Source: UBA2199 sp964628035 (GTDB lineage: Bacteria; Acidobacteriota; Aminicenantia; UBA2199). From it: 64,000 bases of DNA. The stretch spans positions 62,001 to 126,000 of the forward strand of contig CAZVPI010000004.1 in assembly GCA_964628035.1 (NCBI GenBank), given 5' to 3'. Under the pieces are notes generated by a model that saw only the letters and a list, made by a program, of their open reading frames with translations, did no database searches and was not told the DNA's origin. Below are positions 43,671-53,257 of the stretch, piece by piece. Position 1 is the stretch's first letter. The number at the start of each line of letters is the position of its first letter. Position numbers and translations under genes: made by a program.

Positions 43671-45752
43671 TCAGGAACCGCTCCCGGGCCGCCGCGGGTC
43701 GGAATCCAGGATCTCGCGGATCTTCAGCGACAGCTGCTCGAGGGCGAACGGCTTCTGCAGGAAACCGTTGCAGCCGCGGTCCATGATGCCCTGCGCCTCG
43801 CCGTTGAGGCTGTAGCCGCTGGACAGCAGGATCTTCACCACCGGTTCCATCGCGCGCAGGCGTTCGAAGATCCGCGCCCCCGACATCCCCGGCATGACCA
43901 TGTCCAGGATGACCAGATCGATCGCGCCCCGCTTCTCGGCGAAGATCGCGACCGCCTCGCGGCCGCTGCCGGCGGTGAGGACGGTGTATCCCAGCGACTC
44001 CAGCAGCTCGCGGTTCAGTTCGCGCAGCGCGTCCTCGTCCTCCACCAGCAGCAGGGTCTCCGTGCCGCGGACGACGCGGGCCTGCGCCGGCTCCTCCTTC
44101 ACCGCGGCCTTGTCCGAGGCGGGCAGGTACAGGGTGAAGGTCGCCCCGCGCCCCGGCTCGCTGTAGACGTTGATCATGCCCCGGTGGCCCTTGACGATGC
44201 CGTAGACCGAGGCCAGCCCCAGCCCGGTGCCGCGGCCCAGCTCCTTGGTGGTGAAGAAGGGCTCGAAGACGCGCAGCCGCGTCGGTTCGTCCATGCCGCT
44301 CCCGGTGTCGGTGACGGTCGTCTTCACGTAGCGCCCCGGTTTCACCGAGAACGGCAGCGGCTCCGTCTGCTGCAGCACGAGGTTTTCCGTCGCCACGAAG
44401 ATGTCCCCGCCGGCGGGCATCGCCTGCCAGGCGTTGACGAAAAGGTTCAGGAACACCTGCTCCATCTGCCCGCGGTCCGCCTCCACGCTCCACACCCCGG
44501 GGCCGGGCTTGAGATGGAGGGTGATCTCCCTCCGCGTCCGGCCGAACAGGTCGGCGGTGCGCCGGATGACCTCGTCCAGGTCGATGGCCTTCAGCTCGCA
44601 GCGCCCGCCGCGGGCGAACGCTAGAAGCTGGCCCGTCAGCTGCGCGCCGCTCTGCACGTGGGCCTCGATCTGGCGCAGGCGCTGCCGCGCGGCGGCGTCC
44701 GCCGCGAGGCTCATGCCGGCCAGGGAAACATGGCCCTGGATCGCCGCCAGCAGGTTGTTGAAGTCGTGGGCGATGCCCCCGGCCAGCGTGCCGATGGCCT
44801 CCATCTTCTCCGCCCATTGCAGGCGCTTCTGCAGGACGCGGTTTTCCTCCTCGGCCTGCTTGCGCTCGCTGATGTCGAGGATGATGCCGACATAGCGGCT
44901 TCCTTGCGGCGTGGCCTTGCGGATGGTGTAATCGTGAAACCACTTGTAGGCGCCGTCGCGGCACAGCCAGCGGTACTCCAGGACGATCTCCTCGCGGGCG
45001 GACGGCTCGCGATAGGCGGCCAGCACCCGCTCGCGGTCCTCGGCGTGCAGGCGCTTCCTCCAGAAGTCCGGCTCGCCAAGGTACTGCGCCGGCGTGTACC
45101 CGGTGACCTTCTCCACGTCGCCGCTGATCCAGTCGGCATCGACGCCGGGATCGACCGGCGAGGTGAAGATGGCGACGGGCAGGGTGGCCAGGACCAGCTG
45201 CAGCCGCTCCTCGCTCTGGCGCAGCGCCTCCAGCGCCGCCTGCCTTTGCGACTCCGCCTGCCTGCGCTCGCTGACGTCCTCGACCATCCCGTCGTAGTAG
45301 CGCACGGCGCCGTCCCGGCCGCGAACGGCCACGGCGCTCTCGCGCAGGAAGATGACGGAGCCGTCCCGCCGCGTCCACGCCGACTCGAAGCCCCGCACGC
45401 GGCCGTCGCGGTTGATCGCCTCCAGGAAGCGGGCGCGGGGATGGCAGGGCTCGAACCCGTCCACCCCCAGGTTGCGGCCGGAGAGCTCGGCGAAAGACGA
45501 GTAGCCGAGCATGCGCACCAGGGCGGGATTGGCCAGCAGGATCCGGCCGTCGGGCGTGGTCCGGTAGATGCCGAGCGCCGAGTTCTCGACCAGGGCGCGG
45601 AAGTGATCGGCGTCCGCCGGCGGCGCCTCCGGCTTCGCAAGCGGACGCGCGCGAGCGTTCGGGCACCGCGAAGGCGCCGGCCCGCCCGCTCCCTTCATCG
45701 GCGCCGCGGGGCGTGCGCGGGCACGCGATATCCGGCTCTTTCGTCTCGGCAT
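43671..45752 (-). CDS. PAS-PAS hybrid histidine kinase with receiver domain
   Basis: 693 aa, no membrane segment. PAS domains at about 48-165 and 185-300, HisKA with His329 in GGIAHDFNNLL, an HATPase domain (to about 560) with FFTTKELGRGTGLGLA, and a C-terminal receiver with phospho-acceptor Asp617 (LVILDMVMPG) and Lys in LQKPF. NtrB-like cytosolic sensor whose own receiver takes the phosphate. The partner regulator is not nearby. AGGAGG lies 11 bases before ATG 45752 but five before an in-frame TTG at 45758, which may be the true start. Confidence 0.9.
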   Translation of the reverse strand: MPRRKSRISRARARPAAPMKGAGGPAPSRCPNARARPLAKPEAPPADADHFRALVENSALGIYRTTPDGRILLANPALVRMLGYSSFAELSGRNLGVDGFEPCHPRARFLEAINRDGRVRGFESAWTRRDGSVIFLRESAVAVRGRDGAVRYYDGMVEDVSERRQAESQRQAALEALRQSEERLQLVLATLPVAIFTSPVDPGVDADWISGDVEKVTGYTPAQYLGEPDFWRKRLHAEDRERVLAAYREPSAREEIVLEYRWLCRDGAYKWFHDYTIRKATPQGSRYVGIILDISERKQAEEENRVLQKRLQWAEKMEAIGTLAGGIAHDFNNLLAAIQGHVSLAGMSLAADAAARQRLRQIEAHVQSGAQLTGQLLAFARGGRCELKAIDLDEVIRRTADLFGRTRREITLHLKPGPGVWSVEADRGQMEQVFLNLFVNAWQAMPAGGDIFVATENLVLQQTEPLPFSVKPGRYVKTTVTDTGSGMDEPTRLRVFEPFFTTKELGRGTGLGLASVYGIVKGHRGMINVYSEPGRGATFTLYLPASDKAAVKEEPAQARVVRGTETLLLVEDEDALRELNRELLESLGYTVLTAGSGREAVAIFAEKRGAIDLVILDMVMPGMSGARIFERLRAMEPVVKILLSSGYSLNGEAQGIMDRGCNGFLQKPFALEQLSLKIREILDSDPRRPGSGS

Positions 45753-45795
45753 CGGCAAGGGCACCTCCTGCGGCGTCGGCGGCCTGGCGGCTGGG

Positions 45796-45804
45796 ATGAT
45801 ATCA
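45796..45804 (-). promoter_or_regulatory. Extended -10 promoter of the hybrid kinase, palindromic
   Basis: Minus strand TG-A-TATCAT. The core ATGATATCAT (45796-45805) is a perfect palindrome, so the plus strand has the same extended -10. Predicted leader about 35 nt. Confidence 0.45.
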
Positions 45805-45805
45805 T

Positions 45806-46073
45806 GTTTGCCGGTCGTTCCCAAGCCCTCGGGGACGGAAGGAAAACCATCACGCCGTTCCGACCCGCCGCATCGACCGCCACCGCCGGAGGCTGCCTGT
45901 GCCGCCCACGAAAAGCCGCTGGGCATTGATGTGCGGCCCCCGCCTCCTACACGTTCCCACGTCACCGCTTGCCTCAAGCCGGCGCGGCAGCCGGACTGCG
46001 ATTGTCCGGGCTGCGGCGACTCCCGATTGGCAAAATTGCCAGCACCGTCGCCGCCCCCCATAATGCTTCCTGA
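45806..46073. other. Intergenic region
   Basis: No gene. Dyad TGGCAA-AA-TTGCCA at 46028-46041. Otherwise featureless. Confidence 0.35.
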
Positions 46074-46400
46074 GATGCGAGCGGGCAACAGAAGACGACG
46101 TTCCGCGTCAGCAACGAGAGCGGCTCCTGGCCGCAATCGCCGTTGGCCGTCCCCTGGCGCATGCGCATCGAGCGCCGGGAACCTTACGAGATCGTCGCCA
46201 CGAAAGAGGGGATCCTGCAGCTCACGCCGGAGCGGCCGGCACTCGACCTGGATGTGACCATCGATCTGGGCAAAAACACGAACGGGATATTCCAATGCAG
46301 CGTCTGGATCGATCCCGACCGCGCACTGCCCATCCCCGAAGACCTGCGCCGCGGCCTGTCCAGCGACCGCCTGTTCCTGGTCAAGCGCTGCGGGAACTGA
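46074..46400 (+). pseudogene. C-terminal fragment of an unidentified gene
   Basis: An open frame of 108 codons directly follows a TGA and has no start codon with a ribosome site (TTG 46143 is the first standard one). The translation (FRVSNESGSWPQSPLAVPWR ... VTIDLGKNTNGIFQCSVWID) looks like a genuine folded-domain sequence with normal codon use. I infer a 5'-truncated gene; family unknown. Confidence 0.4.
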
Positions 46401-46557
46401 AGGGTCCGTAGGAGCACGGTGCCTTCCATCTTGTAAACTCGGCCCGTGAAGCGCAGGGATTCGCGTGCCGCCCCCCGGAAACGCAGAAACGTCAATCGTG
46501 CGGACCACGGCGGAGGAACTTTCGGCGGCAAGGGGCCGTTCTGCTGCTGCAAGAGAC

Positions 46558-47955
46558 CTAGGACCGATCGCTCAGAAGTTTGTCCAGCATGGCCTGGCCG
46601 CTCTTGTTTTTCGGGTTCAGCTCGAGCGACTTGCGGCAGCTGGCGATGGCCTTCTCCGTCTGCCCCGACTTGGCCGCCGCCTCCCCGAGGCTGTCCCAGG
46701 CGTTCCATGAATCGGGATAGAGGCGGGCGGTTGTTCCGAATTCATCGAGGGCGGGATCGAGGCGGTTCTGCTGCAGCAGCCTGTAGCCGAGGGCGTTGAA
46801 ATCGGCTTTGTCGAACACCGGGCGGCCCTGGCGATGTTACTGCATCATGTTCAGTTTCTTTCCCACGGCCGCGATCCCGCCCCCAAGCAGGGCCTTGGCG
46901 AAAAGCTCGCCGGCCGAGCCCAGCTTGGCCTTGCGCAGCGCCAGCCTGGTCTGTTCGATTTGCGACTGTTCCCAGGAAACCATGGGCCCGACCGCTGCGA
47001 GTCCCTTCATGCTCGCCTCGGCGCTTGCGACGTCGCCCAGACCGATATGGGCCTGCACCATCAGGGCAAAGGCGTGGGCGAGCCTGGGGAAATCCTCGCG
47101 CCAGGCGCGCAACAGGCCCAAGGCTTCACCGAATTGCCGGCGCGCCAGGAACAAAACCGCCTGCTGCATGATCTCGTCGGGAACGGAATAGTAAATGCCG
47201 CTTCTTGCCGCTCTTTCGCGTTTGAGCATGGCGGCCGCCGCCTCGACTCCCTCGTCTTTCGCCAGCCGCCCATATTCATCCACCAATGATCGTTTCACGT
47301 CCACGAGACCGCTTGCCTCATCCTGGAGCGCGGGAGCGCCCTTTCCCAGATACATCCTGGCACATTCCAGCATCCGGTCGCGGCCGGCGGCGATATCGGC
47401 CGCCGTGTTGGGGACGCGCAGGTCGGGCGGGATGCCGACGCCGTCCCAGCAGACGCCCTCGCGGTCCCGGCTCTCCCTGAAGGACAGCCACAGGGGCCAG
47501 CCGTTGGGCATCCTTTCGGGAAACTGCGATGAAAAGGCCCCCTCGGTGGTTTCGCCCACCACCGTCACGTGCGGCAGCACGCGCATGGCCATGGTCAGGC
47601 CCTCGGCGGCGCTGGCGCTGATGCGGTCGGCCAGCAGCACCGTGGGCCCGGTGAACTGCAGCGGCCCTGAGGGCCCCACGTTGCGGAATTCCGCGAACCA
47701 GAAATCGTCATGTTCCGGGCCGTAACGGGTCCGGTTTGTTGCGAAGTGCCGCCGGCGGTCGGCCAAGCGGCCGGCCACGATCTCCACGGCCCGGCCGGCG
47801 CCGCCCGGATTGTTGCGCACGTCGACGACCATGACCCTGGCCTTGTGGGGTCCGGCCATGAAGGCGTCGATGGTCTGGGTGATCGGCTCCAGGCCGTCCT
47901 TCAGGTCGCCGATGTATAGGTAGCCGGCCCCTCGCGCCAGCCGCCCGGTGGGGCC
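46558..47955 (-). pseudogene. Truncated S41 peptidase with TPR tail, interrupted
   Basis: Reads GYLYIGDLKDGLEPITQ and VMVVDVRNNPGG (S41/tail-specific protease core), with LADRISASAAEGLTMAM containing the nucleophile region, then helical sequence to 46837 (TAA). The same frame resumes after the stop as FNALGYRLLQQNRLDPALDEF ... KSLELNPKN, a canonical TPR tail. The N-terminal half of the protease is absent: the frame abuts the stop of the SPFH gene with no start signal. Five-prime truncation plus an in-frame stop indicate decay. 46837-47859 might still be expressed. Confidence 0.6.
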
Positions 47956-47959
47956 TTTT

Positions 47960-48709
47960 CTATGTGCCGCCCTGCAGCTTCTTCACGATCGAGGCGAACT
48001 CGGTGGGCACCAGGATGATCAGGCTGTTCTGCTCGGCGCCGATTTCCTGCCACGTCTGCAGCTGCCGCAGCATGATCGCATTGGAGGACTCGGCCATCGT
48101 CTTGGCGGCGTCGGCGAACTTCTTGCTCGCCTCTTCCTCGGCCGACGCCTTGACCAGACGCGAGCGCTTCTCGCGCACCGCCTCGGATTCCTTGGCCATG
48201 GCGCGCTTCATGTTGTCGGGCAGTTCGATGTTCTTGATCTCGACGCTGATGATGTTGATGCCCCACTCGTCGGTCGGGCCCTGCAGCGCCACCAGCACTT
48301 CCTTGCCGATCTGGTCCTTGTTGGCCAGCAGCGTGTCCAGGTCGTACTTGCCCAGGATGTCCCGCAGCTTGGACTGGGCCAGCAGGGTGGACGCCATGCT
48401 GAAGTTCTCGACGGCGATGATCGACTTGGGCGCGTCGAAGATCTTGTAATAGACCACGGCGTCGATCTTGACCGGCACCGAGTCCTTGGTCATGATCTCC
48501 TGGGGGATGACGTCCATGGTGCGGATGCGCAGGTCGACGCGCCGCACGTACTCCAGGACGGGGATGATGATGTTCAGGCCGGGTTGGATCTGCCGCACGA
48601 ACTTGCCCAGGCGGAAGACCACGCCGCTCTGCCATTGCGACACGATGCGGATCCCCAGCAGGCAGATAATCCCGACAATGACCGCCACAATCGTCAGCAG
48701 ATCGGGCAT
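47960..48709 (-). CDS. SPFH/band 7 slipin-type protein
   Basis: 249 aa. N-terminal membrane helix (4-22), band 7 domain (GVVFRLGKFVRQIQPGLNIIIPVLEYVRRVD ...), and a short coiled coil RLVKASAEEEASKKFADAAK, ending in a Leu/Ile-rich tail. It matches bacterial slipin (stomatin-like) proteins that usually pair with an NfeD/STOPP serine protease. No NfeD is present, but a serine-protease remnant lies directly downstream. AAGGAGG five bases before ATG 48709. Confidence 0.88.
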   Translation of the reverse strand: MPDLLTIVAVIVGIICLLGIRIVSQWQSGVVFRLGKFVRQIQPGLNIIIPVLEYVRRVDLRIRTMDVIPQEIMTKDSVPVKIDAVVYYKIFDAPKSIIAVENFSMASTLLAQSKLRDILGKYDLDTLLANKDQIGKEVLVALQGPTDEWGINIISVEIKNIELPDNMKRAMAKESEAVREKRSRLVKASAEEEASKKFADAAKTMAESSNAIMLRQLQTWQEIGAEQNSLIILVPTEFASIVKKLQGGT

Positions 48710-48952
48710 GAGCACCTCCTTGTTCGCGCAGCGACAAACGACACTTCGCCGGCACCGGGCATGATCCCCGACGCGCGCCGCGCCAATGGATTGTACGACA
48801 CAATCGCCGAAAGGGCAATCGCCGGCGAGCGGGACGGCCCTGCGGTGCAACCCGGCAACAAGCCCTGCCGGCCAGGCTCTTGGTGCCCGGGAGCATGGCC
48901 AGCCGGCTACGGCGCCCCCAAGGCGGCGGCCATGCAGGAAGAGCCTGCCTGA

Positions 48953-49080
48953 TTGATCGACGACCGTTACGCGCCAGACGGGACCGCTGCGATCCGGACC
49001 CGCTGGCGCCTGTTCACCGACCGGGTCATGGGCGGGATCTCCGACGGCGCCTCGAACCTGGAGACCATGGCTGGGCGCTG
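48953..49080 (+). pseudogene. CIA30-like gene remnant
   Basis: About 42 codons, IDDRYAPDGTAAIRTRWRLF then TDRVMGGISDGAS. They match the start of complex-I intermediate-associated protein 30 domains (W....DxVMGGxSxG). The similarity stops abruptly and no ribosome site or ATG precedes it. Only the 5' part survives. Confidence 0.5.
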
Positions 49081-49168
49081 GCCCTTGCGTCCCGCGGCCA
49101 TGGGCTGGCACGTGTTTTTCAAGAGAAATACCCACAATGGCCAAGGCCGCCCCCAAACCTCCAATCCT

Positions 49169-50338
49169 CTAGCCGCGGCGGAAAAGACGCTTGAAAAAAC
49201 CCAGGATGCCGCGTCCGGATGGCCGAGGCGAAATGCCGCCGGGACCCTTCAGGGCACTGAGGATGGCCTCGGTGTCCACCTCCCGTGCCACCATGTCGAT
49301 GATGGAGGCGATCTTCTCGTCTTCCTCGGGCTCGGTCTTGAACAGGCCGCGGGAAAGCTTCAGCGCCGAGCCCTCCAGGCTGCTGCCGGTGAAATAAAGC
49401 GGGATCCCCGCCGCAGCGCAAGCCGCCTGCCGCCGCGGGTCGGGAGCTCCGCCGCACACCACCAGGACGGGAGGGCAGGGGCCGCCCGAGAGCCGCGACA
49501 CGATCACGGCGTCGATCAGTTCGGGCCGGGTGCGGCTCACCAGCAGCGCCTTGCCCGGGCCCGCCTCCACGTTCTGCAGCACCTCCTCCGACGAATCGAA
49601 GGCGGCGATGAACCCCGATCCGGCGCCCACGGGGGCGGGCGCGGCCTGGGAGAGCGGCGACGCGCCGATCTCGCGGGTGATCGTGGAGATCGACGGCCGG
49701 GCGATCCGCTCCTCGAAGGGGAGGATGCCGAAAATCGGGATGCCCCTGGCAACGAACCACTGGCGCAGCACCGCCGACACCGATTCCATCTTGGCCGGCA
49801 GGACCCGGTTGATCACCACTCCCAGCAGGGGAACGTCATGAGCTTTGAACATCTCGTGGCAGAGGCAGAAGCTGTCGATGGTGCTCCCGACCCCCCCGTC
49901 GAGGACCAGGATGACCGGGATCCCGAGCAGGGACGCCACCTTGGCGTTGCCCAGGTCGAACACCGAGCCCACGCCCGGATGACCGGTCCCCTCCACCAGG
50001 ACCAGGCTGCTGTTTTTCCGAAACTCCCTGAATGCCCGCCTGACGGCTTCCTTCATACCGCGCGGCTCGCCCGTCCGCACGTACCTTTCGGCCGCGCCGC
50101 GGGACGCCAGCATGGGGGTGGATTCGCTGAGTGGGAAGGACAGCCCGAGCGCCCGGGAGATGAACCAGGCGTCCTGCCCGACCGATTGGCCATCAACAAC
50201 CGTGATCTTCTGGCCCAAGGGCTTGAAAAACGACACGCCGCCCTCGACCCGGGCTTGAAAAGCGCCGGCCAGCCCCAGGCAAAGAGTCGTCTTGCCGGCA
50301 TCCTTGCCCGATCCGGCGACAAAGAGCCCCCGGGTCAT
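49169..50338 (-). CDS. BioD-like/DRTGG-type P-loop protein
   Basis: 389 aa. N-terminal BioD/CobB-like NTPase with the deviant P-loop GSGKDAGKTTLCLGLAG (9-25), VEGTGHPGVGSVFDLGNA near 116 and INRVLP near 180. The C-terminal half resembles the DRTGG/phosphotransacetylase-N-terminal arrangement. Proteins of this type occur fused to Pta or stand alone; the role is unclear, possibly a regulatory or cofactor ligase function. The final ten residues are basic/aromatic (GFFKRLFRRG). Weak AGGTGG site before ATG 50338. Confidence 0.75.
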   Translation of the reverse strand: MTRGLFVAGSGKDAGKTTLCLGLAGAFQARVEGGVSFFKPLGQKITVVDGQSVGQDAWFISRALGLSFPLSESTPMLASRGAAERYVRTGEPRGMKEAVRRAFREFRKNSSLVLVEGTGHPGVGSVFDLGNAKVASLLGIPVILVLDGGVGSTIDSFCLCHEMFKAHDVPLLGVVINRVLPAKMESVSAVLRQWFVARGIPIFGILPFEERIARPSISTITREIGASPLSQAAPAPVGAGSGFIAAFDSSEEVLQNVEAGPGKALLVSRTRPELIDAVIVSRLSGGPCPPVLVVCGGAPDPRRQAACAAAGIPLYFTGSSLEGSALKLSRGLFKTEPEEDEKIASIIDMVAREVDTEAILSALKGPGGISPRPSGRGILGFFKRLFRRG

Positions 50339-50594
50339 TGCCCACCTGCTGAATGAGGAAAACAGTCGAACCTGTGCGTCCTATGCGGCGACACGGCCAT
50401 CCTCCACCTCCACATGAAGCAGATTGTAGCGAAAAGAGGTCGCAGGTGCAAAGGAGTGACGGGGTTCACATCGTGGGATCCAATGTGGGGCCGGGTTCAC
50501 TATCGGGCATTCGACTGACAACAAGATCTACCCGCAAGGCCCTTGATGTTTCCCTGCCGTGGATTTCCCTCGCCCACTTTTTTGCAATAGGGGA

Positions 50595-50868
50595 ATGAAA
50601 AGAGCCTGTGCCCCTGCCGTTCGCTTCGTGACATCGGCCTTGCTCCTGGCCCTGGCGCTGCCGATCGCGGCCACCGTCTGGTGCCACGACTACACCATGT
50701 GGCGGGTGACCGGCGGCGACGCCAACAACATGACCACGGCCGTACTGTCCGCCATCCCTGGCAGGGGCCGTGCGCTGGGTGACGGACAAGCCGTATGTCG
50801 CTGCCGCCGTTCCCGTCATTGCGAATTTCACCCAGCTGGAAGAGCACCTCTCCAGGCATCGCTCCTGA
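50595..50868 (+). pseudogene. Frameshifted small secreted protein
   Basis: ATG 50595 with AGGGG upstream starts a signal peptide (FVTSALLLALALPIAATV), then WCHDYTMWRVTGGDANN. Around 50755-50765 sensible protein sequence moves to another frame (AVRWVTDKPYVAAAVPVIAN, then FTQLEEHLSRH) ending at TGA 50868. One indel appears to have split the gene. Family unknown. Confidence 0.45.
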
Positions 50869-50973
50869 ACCGTTGATCCCGGCGGGAAGCACCGGGGTTA
50901 GATCTCGATTTTGGACCATTCCGTCATTCAAGCGCTTATGAGTCAAACCATAACCAATGAGCCCAATAATTTC

Positions 50974-50987
50974 CAAAGACCGTCCCC
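50974..50987 (+). repeat. Solo copy of the CAAAGACCGTCCCC arm
   Basis: Identical to the right arm at 11937-11950. No matching left arm was found within several hundred bases. Confidence 0.5.
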
Positions 50988-51007
50988 AGGCTCAGGCTCC
51001 TCCTCTG

Positions 51008-52519
51008 TCAGCTGCGCTTCTCAATGCCGCGGATCAGGTCGCGGAAGATGAAGATGTGGAACGGCAGGAAAAAATACCAATTGAGCTTGCCCAGCCATGT
51101 CTTCGTGTAATAGTGGGCGTGGAGGGAGAGGCGGCGGAGCTCGCCCAGGTCCTCTACGTTGAACTCCAGCCAGGCCTTGCCCGGCAGCTTCATCTCGGCG
51201 CGCAGCAGCAGCCTACGGTCGGGAACGAGCTCCTCCACGCGCCAGAAGTCGATCACGTCGTGCACACGCAGGGTGGCGTGGCTGCGGCGGCCGCGCGCCG
51301 TGCCGATGCCCAGCAGCAGGCGGTCGAGCAGGCCGCGCAGGCGCCAGAGAAAGCTGCTGCGGAACCAGCCCTGCCTGCCGCCGATGCGGCAGACGGACGC
51401 GAACAGCGCCGAGGCCGGCTTGCCGCTCTCCAGCGAGTAAGCCTTGCCGTACTGGGGCGGCTCGGGCAGCTGCTCCAGCTTCATGGCCAGCTCGAAGGCG
51501 GGCGGCCAGGAATCGGACCAGCGGGTGTGGATGCGGTCCTGCTCCTCGCGCGACAGCGCCCGCACCAGGGCCTCGCGATACGGGATCGTCGGGAAGGGCA
51601 GGAAGCGGCGGATCTCCGCCTCCTTGCAGACGACCTCGTAGTGGATGCTGCGGATCAGGTTGCGGATGACCGAGGCCGGCACCGGGACGATCAGCGAGGC
51701 CGCGTAGGCGTAGAAGGAGGTGCTGGCGAGCGGGACGTGCAGGCAGAGGATGCGCCTGCGGACGATCTCCTTCTGTGCGCGCAGCATGTCGCGGTAGGTC
51801 AGGACGTCGGGGCCGCCGATGTCGAAGGAGCGGCCCGCCGTTTCGTCGATCTCCAGGACGCCGACCAGGTACTTGATCACGTCGCGGACGGCGATCGGCT
51901 GGCACAGCGTCCTCGTCCAGGGCGGCAGCGGGATGAGGCGCAGCCGGCGCACCAGGCCGGCGATGATCTCGTAGGAGGCGCTGCCCGAGCCGATGATGAT
52001 GGCGGCGCGCAGGATGGTCGGGGCCGCCGGCCCCCGCTTCAGCTCCTCGGCGACCTGCATGCGGCTGTGCAGGTGGGGCGACAGCGGCCCGCGCACGTCG
52101 CCCAGGCCGCCCAGGTAGATGACGCGCCGCACCTTCTGGCGGGCGGCGGCCAGGCGGAAGTTGCGCGCCGCCTCCAGGTCGGCGGCGGCGAAGCGCCGGG
52201 CGCTGAGCATCAGCGAGTGGATCAGGTAGTAGGCGGTGTCGATCCCGGCCAGGGCGGCATCGAGCGTCTCAGGCTTCAGGGCGTCGGCTTCGACCCACTC
52301 GGCCTCGGGCCACTTGGCCTGGTAGGCGGGGGCGTCGGCGCGGGTGACGGCGCGCACGCGGTAGCCGCGGCGGGCCAGCTCGGGGACCAGCCGGCCGCCG
52401 ACGTAGCCGGTGGCGCCGGTGACCAGGATCGGCCCCCTTTCCGGGCGCGGCGTCGTCTCCAGCTCGTCGCAAAAGAAATCCTGCTCCTCCATGGTTGTCG
52501 GCTGGGGCTTCCCCGGCAC
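51008..52519 (-). CDS. NAD(P)-binding atypical SDR with DUF2867 domain
   Basis: 503 aa. Residues 30-280 are an atypical short-chain dehydrogenase/NmrA-like Rossmann domain with ILVTGATGYVGGRLVPEL (31-48) and YLGGLGD. The C-terminal 200 residues are a DUF2867 domain, related to the START-like fold, ending FHIFIFRDLIRGIEKRS. Such fusions are annotated as nucleoside-diphosphate-sugar epimerases, but the substrate is unknown. I choose GTG 52519 because it sits six bases after an extended -10 box; ATG 52492 has no ribosome site. Confidence 0.8.
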   Translation of the reverse strand: MPGKPQPTTMEEQDFFCDELETTPRPERGPILVTGATGYVGGRLVPELARRGYRVRAVTRADAPAYQAKWPEAEWVEADALKPETLDAALAGIDTAYYLIHSLMLSARRFAAADLEAARNFRLAAARQKVRRVIYLGGLGDVRGPLSPHLHSRMQVAEELKRGPAAPTILRAAIIIGSGSASYEIIAGLVRRLRLIPLPPWTRTLCQPIAVRDVIKYLVGVLEIDETAGRSFDIGGPDVLTYRDMLRAQKEIVRRRILCLHVPLASTSFYAYAASLIVPVPASVIRNLIRSIHYEVVCKEAEIRRFLPFPTIPYREALVRALSREEQDRIHTRWSDSWPPAFELAMKLEQLPEPPQYGKAYSLESGKPASALFASVCRIGGRQGWFRSSFLWRLRGLLDRLLLGIGTARGRRSHATLRVHDVIDFWRVEELVPDRRLLLRAEMKLPGKAWLEFNVEDLGELRRLSLHAHYYTKTWLGKLNWYFFLPFHIFIFRDLIRGIEKRS

Positions 52520-52534
52520 GCAGACATCATAGCA
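52520..52534 (-). promoter_or_regulatory. Extended -10 promoter, leaderless GTG start
   Basis: Minus strand TG-C-TATGAT (52531-52526), six bases before GTG 52519. Confidence 0.6.
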
Positions 52535-52574
52535 AACCGGCGTGGATTAGCAAGAGTGGCGAGGCCGGTTCGCT

Positions 52575-52690
52575 GGAAGTGCGTCAAGGCTCGACGTTCG
52601 AGGATCGTCGTCCGACGTCCAGCGTCCATGTCTCGAGCTCGCTTTTTTCCATTCCGAATCACGAGGTACGAATCACGATAGCTCGCCGAT
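52575..52690. repeat. Word-repeat element
   Basis: GCTCGACGTTCGAGGATCG, GTCCGACGTCCAGCGTCC and GAATCACGAGGTACGAATCACGAT words. The first lexicon recurs at 62010-62040. Confidence 0.55.
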
Positions 52691-52832
52691 CTCTTGATGA
52701 CACCGTCACTGACACGGACACGCATTTTTCAGGTAAGAAAATCAGGTACATGGCGACTTATCCAATGGAAGCGGAAAAGCATCAACGCAACCAAGGAGGC
52801 TGAGAAGGAAGGAGAAGACGAAAACCTGGCTG

Positions 52833-53057
52833 ATGGCTTCGGGAGTGGCGGCCGCGCCGGCCTTCGCCGCCTTCCTCTACACCGCCAAGCCCGCCGTGCT
52901 CAGGGGGCTGAACCTGGGCGGAGGCGTGGCCGCGGCGCTCGTCGTCTGGCTGGCCCTGCGCTGACGCAAGCCACTGTCACCGCGGGCGCGCATCGTCCTG
53001 GGCATCGGCGTCGGCGCCGCGCTTCTGCCCGGCTTCGCCGTCTATTTCATGTCCTAG
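52833..53057 (+). pseudogene. Small two-helix membrane protein with in-frame TGA
   Basis: The frame from ATG 52833 (or from about 52803, giving a basic N-terminus) encodes a hydrophobic helix, LALR, then TGA (52962-52964), then RKPLSPRARIVLGIGVGAAL and FAVYFMS-TAG in the same frame. TGA most likely replaced an Arg CGA codon. No functional evidence remains. Confidence 0.4.
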
Positions 53058-53089
53058 GTTTCGGGCTTCTGCCGGGCGCGGCGATGGGA

Positions 53090-53257
53090 TAGAATGGGCG
53101 CATGGCGCAAGGTGTCAGGAAAGGCGAACGCCAAGGGAATTCCTTCGAAAAAACGACCCGCCTTTCACCCCATGCCCCTCCCCCTGTGCCAAGGGCATGG
53201 CGCCGACCCTGCACCTTATGCCATGCGCCTTACGCCGAGACCTCAGACTTTGGCTAG
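53090..53257 (+). other. Orphan leaderless start without a recognisable gene
   Basis: TAGAAT (53090-53095) is six bases before ATG 53102, mimicking a leaderless start. The 51-codon frame runs through word repeats (CCTTATGCCATGCGCCTTACGCC) into the 3' end of the opposite lyase gene. Probably a promoter left after loss of its gene. Confidence 0.3.

Noticed and set aside
47901..48896. 331-codon minus-strand frame overlapping the SPFH gene
   Set aside because: Repetitive Arg/Gln/Gly translation in a different phase of a gene with a strong ribosome site and intact domain.
52962..52964. TGA as selenocysteine in the small membrane protein
   Set aside because: The position reads as Arg in the run LALR-x-RKPL; a CGA to TGA transition explains it, and no redox motif is present.
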